NCBI GenBank assembly: GCA_930367215.1
Contig: OV884060.1
Coordinates: 176,711,253-176,775,252, forward strand
Origin: Pollenia angustigena
Lineage: Eukaryota; Arthropoda; Insecta; Diptera; Polleniidae
Length of the DNA: 64,000 bases
Reading direction: 5' to 3'
The translations under genes and the position numbers were made by a program. Shown piece by piece: positions 56,961-64,000 of this stretch. The first letter of the stretch is position 1. The number at the start of each line of letters is the position of its first letter. The notes beneath the pieces were generated by a model. It had not been told where the DNA came from and made no database searches. It saw only the letters and a list, made by a program, of their open reading frames with translations.

Positions 56961-58150
56961 TTAAGTTTTAGGAGCCCCTAACTCCCTACCACACGAAATC
57001 TCTGGCCAGCAACGGACTCAAGAAATCTATAAAATTTTAAACTCTGCCGAATTTCAAGTATTAAGTGCATCTGGTTTTCCCGGAGGATGTAAAAACAAAA
57101 GGTGTTATAGCAGATACAAGTTTGTCATTCCGTTTGTAGTTTCTGCAAACCTTATAAAGTATATTAATTCTAGGTCCTTATGATTAGTGAATGTGATTTT
57201 ACGTTGTCCGTCTTTCCTTGTGTATGATGCAATGTGTTTTTCAAAAACCTTATTTAAGATGGGTTGCTCTAGTATTATTTTAAATAATATATAGACCGGA
57301 ATAGTTTTCTATCGAAATTAAGACACATCGGTACACAAGTGGCAGAGGTATGAGCAAAAAACCACGAATGCCGTTAACAGTAATACATAGAAATCTAATT
57401 TCTACCCATAAACATGAACTTTTTTACTTATAATCTCTGAGCTTAACTTTTGCGTTTGTTAAGAAAATCAGTTCAAAAAAGATAGTTATAGACAAAAACC
57501 CATCTTTTTTCGTCTCAAAATAATGGTGTTGGCAGAATAGCGCACATAACATACGAACTAGAAGGGCCATATTTTAAAAAGAAACGTGTAGTAAACATTA
57601 AAAATTAAGCCAATGGGTCCATTATTTTACCTGACCCCCATACAAATGTACTTTTCAATTCAAGGCTTTTATACGATTTTAAATACCAGGTGTAGGGTAC
57701 ACAGGATTTGGTCCTGAATTTGTATCAACATTGTCGCTCAAGGCAATACTATGATGATAATGATCATCATAGTTATCATTATCATCTTCATTATTAAAAA
57801 TTGCATCAAAGTGCGTATGAGTTTGAATAAATAATTGTAGGAAAATAAAAAAAAAAACTTAGAACTTCAAAGACTTAAATTCAGGATATTTATATAAAGA
57901 GACGTTTTTGCTTACAAAAGTTGACTTAAAAGTAGAACACAATAATTTTTTTTTGTTTTTATTTGCATTCTTTCTCTCTTTCTTTTTTTGTTTATAATTA
58001 TTTGTTATTAAATGGAAGACACACGTCAAAAGGTTAATGCTAGTTTTCTTGTTGTTGTTCAAAATTTCTTTGACTTGTCTTTGATTTAGAAACTGGAGCA
58101 GAATAAAACAAAGTTAAGGCCACTCTTTATTTTTGTGATTACTTAATTCC
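56961..58150. other. Unassigned AT-rich DNA
   Basis: About 1.2 kb; 57500-57640 is faintly similar to 51360-51500 in element S. A small ATGATGAT/ATCATCAT palindrome is at 57750-57775. No gene. Confidence 0.35.
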
Positions 58151-58413
58151 TTAACCCATTAAAGACTGACCCCTGATTTCGTAGTCCGATTTTAATGAAA
58201 TTTCACACATTAGATATTAAGGGCATTTATATTGACATTGCGCTTTTTTTTAACTTTTACCTGTCAAACCTTAGCCCTAGACCATGGGTATTTTTCTGCC
58301 CACTTCGCTATTTTTTGAAAACAAAAAAATTAATTTATTGAATGCATTGAAGTGTGTGTTGTGTGCTTATTTCACTATGTAAGTAGAATCTGTCCCAGCG
58401 GGAAAAGGATGTA

Positions 58414-59166
58414 AAGGGCGGTTAAATTTTAAGGGCCGATGTTGATTTTAAATAAAACACCAATAATTTAGGAAATTATTGTCATTTCTTTTTAGTATGA
58501 TAATATTGGTATGGTTCAATCATGTATGGAACAAAATATCGGCCAAATGGCCGCCGCGACCTCGGCGGCACACCTCCATCCGATGGTCTAAATGTTCGAT
58601 GACGCTGAGGAATAATTGAGGTTCTATGCCGTTAATGTGCTGAATTATCTCATCCTTTAGCTCTTAAATTGTTGCTTGCTTATCGACGTACACCTTTTCT
58701 GTCAAATAACCCCAAAGAAAGAAGTCCAACGGTGTCAAATCACATTATCTTGGCGGCCAATTGACATCGCCACCAAGTATGTCGTTATTATCTCACGACA
58801 GTGACACCATTCACAGTAACTGCCTGAACGGCGTCATTTTGGAAAAAATACGGTCCGAAGATGCCGCCTGCCCATAAACCGCACCAAGCAGTCACTCTTT
58901 TTGAGCGCATTGGTTTTTCGGCAATCAGTCTTGGATTATCATTCGCCCAAATGCGGCAACTCTGCTTATTGATGAATCCACTGAGGTAAAAATTTTCCTC
59001 ATCACTGATTATTATTTTCATAATAAGCCTGAATAACTTAAGTGCGTCGCTTGATTGTGTATCTTTCCATGGTTGAAATTGAGTTAGTCTAAAATTGAGA
59101 AATGTCAAATCAAATGCAGAAAAAAACTTGACGTTTAGGTGTGGTTAACATTTAACATTGGCCCTT
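58414..59166 (-). mobile_element. Mariner E (DD41D), internally deleted
   Basis: The left end AAGGGCGGTTAAATTTTAAG is intact. The right end stops at ACATTGGCCCTT, lacking about 18 bp of the terminal repeat. TA duplication at 58412-58413 and 59167-59168. Confidence 0.85.
58520..59070 (-). pseudogene. Mariner E transposase, multiply deleted
   Basis: ATG at 59068-59070 opens MERYTIKRRT followed by a stop and VIQAYYEN, then joins to IISDEENFYLSGFINKQSCR, the first aspartate block: the DNA-binding domain is missing. AWCGLWAGGIFGPYFFQNDA and VTVNGV follow, then a second deletion removes the QQDGATC block. Sequence resumes at GDVNWPP and TPLDFFLWGY, the third aspartate, and ends HLADILFHT with a stop at 58520-58522. 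Confidence 0.88.
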
Positions 59167-59558
59167 TACAAGGCCTGCTCGCTTTATCCCATTCTCATAT
59201 CTTTTTACACACGCTGCCATTGCTCTCGCTTCTTTCACAGTTACATAAGAATGGTAACGGGATCAAAAAAAAAAAAAAAAATTATTTTGCTTTTGCTTGT
59301 GCGAAGAAACAAAACAAAAAATGTTGCTCATTCTATTCTCTGTTGTCATAGAAGGAAATGTGGAATGTATATCTTATAATTTATACGAAAGAGCCGAGGC
59401 CTTCTTACTAATGCTTTGGATGGTGGTATGGTGTACGCCTGGAAATTACACTGCATGCTTAGAAAAGCTGAAGGATCTCCAATCATGAGTCAATTTTATT
59501 TTGTGAGCGTTGTTGAAATGTTGGTGTAAGAGAGAAAGTTGTCACAAATGCACAAGAA

Positions 59559-59744
59559 ATGTCAAAGCACATGGATAGCTTTGACCATATGAAGAGCCAA
59601 ATTATTAAGCGTGGCTGTTTTGGACAATGTGAAGCAAAACTGACTTTGGTTGTACAAAATGCAAATTTTAGTTACACCCAAAGGCTTGCACAGTTTCATG
59701 CTGGTGTCCGAAAAAACATTAAAAATATAAAATTATCTCGATAA
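59559..59744 (+). pseudogene. piggyBac-type transposase C-terminal remnant
   Basis: The frame reads KRGCFGQCEAKLTLVVQNA and ends AQFHAGVRKNI. PiggyBac-like transposases end in a zinc-binding domain of the pattern C..C....T..C..C...LC......C...FH; here the first two cysteines and the closing FH survive while the middle ones are lost. The TTAA flanks of the host element support the assignment. Only the last 60 residues are visible. Confidence 0.5.
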
Positions 59745-60497
59745 TCGACCACAGTTGTGATATTTATCCCTTTATTTTTTACTAATAAATAGTTCATTTT
59801 ACATAAAACAACGCATTTTTACTTGCCAAAAAATATGTGTTTTGAACCCTCTAACGACGAAGTGGGTATTTAAATACCCATGTCATTGAATCAAACCTGT
59901 AGTCAACGTTATTGGCCTAATTTAGCTAATATTTTTTCTAAAGCAGAGAACACCTAATGCTATAAGTCACCAAGAGGGTTTTCCGATTTTCTACTCTACC
60001 AATTTTCCAGAGCCGTTGTCGTTCACTTTTTGCAAATATTAAAAATTACTAACTTTTAAGCCGCTACCTTACACAATAAAAGGGGGCAAAATTTAGCTTC
60101 AAAAATTTGTTTAAGTAATCCTATCCTTTCTTTATCTTTCTGTAAAAACCAATTTCCGATACCTCTTACCTGAAGTAAGTAAGAATTTTTCTACGAAGCA
60201 GAGCCTTTTGGGTATTTAAATACTAGGGTATTCATTTAATCGACCTTTTGCTTTAATCGGTTAATCGCTCGATTAATTAACCGAGGTTTTGGTTTAACCG
60301 TTTAATAATCGGTTAATTTTGTTTTTGATCGGTTAACCGATTAATAAAGTTTTTTTTATAAATTAAGTAATTTCAATATATAAAAATGCATTAATTGCTT
60401 ATTATTTGGAGTTTATAAGCAAAAAAAAAAACAATAACATACCAAACATAACAATTCTTGAACTAAAACGAGCAAGCAAAAAAAACAATTCATAAAT

Positions 60498-60658
60498 AAT
60501 TATTATGTATGTTTTTTCGACCTTTTTGTTTTAACTTCAATAAGTAAACGAATAATCAAGCTCAAGGCCTTAGTTTTTTAATAAATTTTATTTATTTATT
60601 TTAATACTCAATATTTCGTAACCCTACGGGGAAACATCTTCAGGATAAAAATATAGAA

Positions 60659-60691
<33 letters not shown>

Positions 60692-60934
60692 AAAGAGTAA
60701 CAATAGATGTTCATTAAACGACTGCCCGCTAATCCGATCTTTATTGTACGGATTAGCGGGCAGTCGTTTAATGAACATCTATTGTTACTCTTTTCAATAA
60801 AATAAAAAAAATTTCTATATTTTTATCCTGAAGATGTTTCCCGTAGGGTTACGAAATATTGAGTATTAAAATAAATAAATAAAATTTATTAAAAAACTAA
60901 GGCCTTGAGCTTGATTATTCGTTAACTTATTGAA
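60498..60934. mobile_element. Foldback element, inverted Penelope-like ends
   Basis: Two arms, 60536-60736 and 60749-60934, are inverted copies around a 12-bp centre. ATTCATAAAT lies on both sides (60488-60497, 60935-60944) and the homologous place near 9320 is uninterrupted. Each arm contains the CCTGAAGATGTTTCCC hairpin motif followed by ACGAAATATTGAG, as at other Penelope-like ends, so it may be a pair of inverted Penelope termini. Poly(T) at 60659-60684 in the left arm. Confidence 0.75.
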
Positions 60935-61130
60935 ATTCATAAATATGTAATACGCATTTTCCAATTAATGCACAAGGTGTTGTATCAAGTCATATCGTCA
61001 TAATATCCTAAATAAAATTTAAAATTGTTTAAAGTAAATATTGTTGTGTTTCAAAAAAATCAAAATTGTAATGCTGTGTTCATTGATTCGTCATAACTGT
61101 TTAGTAGAAATAGAAATTATAAACAGTCAT

Positions 61131-61383
61131 ATCGTTGGCTTAATATGCAAACCTGCTAACTCACTTTCAGCACATTTTACAGGAAAGAAAATAAACTTTT
61201 TATTTTTCCTATTTAAAGCTTGATAGAAAATTAAAATTATAGTCAGTTTTACACACTTCAAGACTTAAATAGAAGAAAAACTACATGCTGGTCGACGAGG
61301 CGTATCTTTCTCTACCACACGGCATCAAAATCTCAATTTACATAAAAAGTGGATTTAGCCGGTTGGCATATTAAACCGACGAT
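61131..61383. mobile_element. Miniature of the ATCGTCGG family, complete
   Basis: Ends ATCGTTGGCTTAATATGCAA and, inverted, ATCGTCGGTTTAATATGCCA. Orthologous to 8947-9133 and related to the fragment at 441-625. Confidence 0.72.
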
Positions 61384-62227
61384 ATATATTTCCTGTAATT
61401 ATTTTAAGACATAAGACTTTATGACTACCTTGTAAATCCCCTTAGTATTTACATATTTATACAAAAATAAACTGAGATAATTTTAGTAGTTATTTCAATC
61501 GTTAAAGGAGATCTTATAAAATGATCTTTAAGAAAAGTTATTTATTTTAAATGTTTAGGATTAAAGCGACACTTTTCTTTAGTTCAACAAAATTTGACTT
61601 GGAAAATATTATTTCACTTATCGAAGATAAATGTCTAATTTTTCAGTCCTTTTCCAGGATTTCTCTTAACATATAAAATACTCCATTACGCCATTAAAGT
61701 TGTTTTAAATTTTTAACACCTCTAATTGTTTCGGTTAATTCTGTTAAAAGACTGATATGAGAAGAAATAAATAACTAAACACATACATATAAAAAGTACG
61801 TGAAACAAAAAAAGGTGTTAGCAATCAAATATTTAACCCATTTTTCGTTGATCGATGATGAAGATAAAAAAAACATTGAAAAACATTGTAATTTTAGTCA
61901 TCGGTCGGCGGAAAATGGGTTAAAATTAAGATAACTGAACACCTTCTTTGTTAGTATGAAAAAATATTTACTACATTTTGTATATGAGACGAAACAAATA
62001 AATAAAAACACAAAAAAAAATATGTTATAATACTACAAAATATTGAAAATTTTGTTACTTCGGTTAATCGGTTAATCGACTGAAATTAACCGGTTTAATC
62101 GTTAATCGAAAAAAAACCAATTTGAAATTAACCGATCAGTTAATCGGGTAGTAATTAATCGGTTAACCGGTCGACGGTTAACCGAATGAATACCCTATTA
62201 AATACCTATCAGTCCTCAATGAGTTAA

Positions 62228-63190
62228 GAACGACCTTTTTTTAAATAAAAGCAAACAGAGAATTTTACTTTCAACTTACCGAACTTTAAGGAAATTTAAA
62301 TACAATAAGTTCTATTGTCATTTACATTTATTACAATAGTGATAAAAGTTTGCGATATTTACCACAGAACTAAAACGTTCATTCATCGTACGAACTAGGG
62401 TTTGCACGATTGTTATAAAAGTAATCGCGATTTACCGCTCGTTTATTCTTAATCGTAATCGCGTGAAACATTAACATTTTAAATACTCTGTTTATTTGAT
62501 AATTAAAATTTAAAATATATAAATAAACGAATTATTTCCTAAAATTTTCTGTTATAAATTAAACAATTACGAAAAACAAAGACCTACTATGACTGATTGG
62601 ACCACTATTTGTGGAAGGAAATATTTTAATTTCCATTATTATTGAAAACAAGTAAGAGTGTTATACTCGACTATGCCGAATCTTATATACCCTTCCTTTA
62701 ACAAAGTGCGATAAGAATAGATGGTTTTATAAATACCATTTTCTTAGACACTTGACAGATTTTAACTGGATGCGTTTTTGAAAATGGCACAAATATTTTC
62801 TAACATCTCACATTCAATCGACTGACAGAATTAGTTCTCTTAATTACAGCAATTTTTAAAGCACTAGAAATTTATTGGGTAACGAAAAATCAAAATTTCT
62901 ACAACAACTTATGCCCTTTTGTTTATTGAAACATGATGCGAACTAAAATTATAAATAACCAAATTATTTTGTAAATAAACCGCAAAACTTAATTTATTCT
63001 ATTGATATTCAATCAAAAGTGCATACACATTTGTAAATAAAATTAAAACAACGATTTTAATTTTAAAATTTTCAAAACAATTAAAAATTAAACAAATTTT
63101 TAATGGAAAATGTAACTGCTGCCAAACAATACAATTAAATGCCATTCAATTTATATGGAAATTATTTTATGAATATGATACTGCAGTCTA
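62228..63190. other. AT-rich DNA with a P2-like start at 62648-62710
   Basis: ACAAGTAAGAGTGTTATACT and GCCGAATCTTATATACCC recall the opening of the P2 repeat, without the rest. TAGGGTTTGCACGATTG at 62397 looks like one hAT-type end without partner. No gene. Confidence 0.4.
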
Positions 63191-63720
63191 AAGAGCATTA
63201 GGATTGTCCTTATGAAAAAGGGCATGCCCCTTTTTTATGATCCATTTGATATTTATAGGAAATTTTATTTTAAAGGTGATTTCCCAAAAATTTTACAATT
63301 TTATAGGAAACTTTTGTGTCTTGTAGGAAATTTTCCAAAAATTACACAAGTTCTAACTTCGCAAAAATATTTTTATAGGACTTTTTTACGAAAAAATATA
63401 TTTTATAGGAAATTTACAAAACCTTTTTTTATATTGTTAAATAAAATGTTTTAATAAATTTTATATTTTGTAGGAAATGTTTACAAAATGAATTTGTATT
63501 TTTAAAAATTCATATTAAATTTCCCTTCTTCACAAAAATTTAAAATTTTTTATAAAATTTAATTAAAATTTGCTAATTTTTAGGATTTTTTTTTACCGTA
63601 ATTTAGCATTTTATAGCACATTTTTGCACAGAGTTCCTGTTTTGTAGACAATTTTCACCAAAATATTTCTTATTTTGTATAAAATTAAGACTGCAGCAAA
63701 TTTTTACAGTTTTTAAAGTT
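63190..63720. repeat. Degenerate TATAGGAAATTTTCCAAAA repeats
   Basis: TTNTAGGAAAYTTT variants recur about every 35-50 bp, giving the 80-codon frame at 63212-63454 its repetitive YRKF content. Not a gene. Confidence 0.5.
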
Positions 63721-63727
63721 TCCTTAG

Positions 63728-63930
63728 GCTGGGTTTTTGAGATCTCAGTTAAACGAGGTTTAGTTAATCTAAAAACAGATTTGTGCCGCCATTACCAAGT
63801 TTGTATACAAAATAAAAAATTTTGCTATTTAATGATATAATTTCAAAGTCATATTTCGCCGGAAAAATCTGAGTATTAGACTACGTTAAACTAAGTTTAA
63901 ACTTAACGTGGATTAAAAAAAGCCCGGGCT
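63728..63930. mobile_element. Element W, uninterrupted inverted copy
   Basis: Ends GGCTGGGTTTTTGAGATC and, inverted, AGCCCGGGCTTTTTTTAA; matches W at 33993-34798 and carries the empty site for the hAT miniature in TTTGTATACAAA (about 63800-63811). Confidence 0.68.
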
Positions 63931-64000
63931 ATTTTATAAACATAAGTTTTACAAACTCTAGAGAACATCAAAGAAAAAAAAAATCAGAATTTTATATGAA

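Larger units (their letters stand above)
58394..59440. mobile_element. CCCAGCGGG miniature interrupted by mariner E
   Basis: Starts CCCAGCGGGAAAAGGATG, broken at a TA by mariner E, and resumes CAAGGCCTGCTCGCTTTATC with ACACACGCTGCCATTGC, matching the 42.5-kb copy. The far terminal repeat is not found. Confidence 0.72.
60224..62197. mobile_element. hAT-like element, 1974 bp, complete ends
   Basis: Ends TAGGGTATTCATTTAATCGA and, inverted, TAGGGTATTCATTCGGTTAA with the perfect octamer TTAAATAC on both sides (60216-60223, 62198-62205). GGTTAATCGGTTAAT-type repeats fill both subterminal regions (60250-60345, 62060-62185). No transposase frame remains. A foldback (60498-60934) and a miniature (61131-61383) lie inside. 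The truncated copy at 7240-9433 lacks the foldback. Confidence 0.9.
58155..62223 (+). mobile_element. Decayed piggyBac-like element Q, with nested insertions
   Basis: TTAA flanks both ends (58151-58154, 62224-62227). The ends CCCATTAAAGACTGA and, inverted, CTCATTGAGGACTGA match at 11 of 15. GGGTATTTAAATACCC-like subterminal palindromes occur at 59869 and 60210. A cysteine-rich transposase tail remnant lies at 59559-59744. Two insertions sit inside: a CCCAGCGGG miniature carrying mariner E, and a 1974-bp hAT-like element. Q itself is about 1.0 kb. Confidence 0.65.

Overview
This is a strongly AT-rich stretch of animal nuclear DNA. I found no host protein-coding gene, no rRNA and no credible functional tRNA; everything that can be named is a transposable element or its remains. 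The mix points to a true fly (Diptera, probably a calyptrate brachyceran): rosa-type DD41D mariners, a jockey-like LINE, a Penelope-like element, a Helitron, hAT and piggyBac miniatures, and a dispersed repeat with the GACGGACATCG / GACAGACGGACATGG tails that I know from fly genomes. The species call is inference.

Layout: 0.7-2.7 kb is a hAT-like element with inverted repeats of about 335-345 bp and an 8-bp target duplication. 2.85-4.14 kb is a deleted piggyBac-like element between TTAA sites. 5-6.2 kb is a LINE tail and a dispersed repeat. 7.2-12.4 kb is a mariner cluster: a truncated hAT-like element carries mariner A, then come mariner B (whose reading frame is broken only by a solo LTR) and the 572-bp deletion derivative C. 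14.07-15.48 kb is a Helitron-like element with an internal tandem array. 17.4-19.2 kb holds low-complexity repeats and mariner F, split by element T. 21.8-23.6 kb is transposase relic H. 23.7-27.6 kb is a four-layer nest: small element J, then a jockey LINE, then a Penelope fragment and a CCCAGCGG miniature inside the LINE. 29.4-37.5 kb holds a second solo LTR, hAT element K, elements L, M, W and Z, a hAT miniature and mariner relic D. 40.1-41.1 kb is a LINE relic. 42.5-46.4 kb is a row of miniatures. 49.2-50.4 kb is a scrambled inverted duplication of a tRNA-like SINE. 50.4-52.4 kb is element S. 52.7-53.8 kb is mariner relic V interrupted by hAT element U. 54.8-55.7 kb is miniature N and a dispersed repeat. 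58.2-62.2 kb is a decayed piggyBac-like element hosting mariner E and an almost 2-kb hAT-like element, itself carrying a foldback. The rest is low-complexity AT-rich DNA.

How the parts relate: several insertions can be proved inside this window because a second, uninterrupted copy of the target is also present (hAT-like copy at 60.2 kb for mariner A; 49.97 kb for element S; 63.8 kb for the 34.1-kb hAT miniature; 9.3 kb for the foldback). Mariner B has a nearly full transposase frame and could once have mobilised the deleted relatives A, C, D and E, although A is of a more distant subfamily. I see no prokaryote-type system, CRISPR array or undescribed gene system. The most unusual objects are the terminal hairpin motif shared by Penelope-like ends, the S/T element pair with 3-4 bp target duplications, and the unclassified CCCAGCGG family with 2-bp target duplications.
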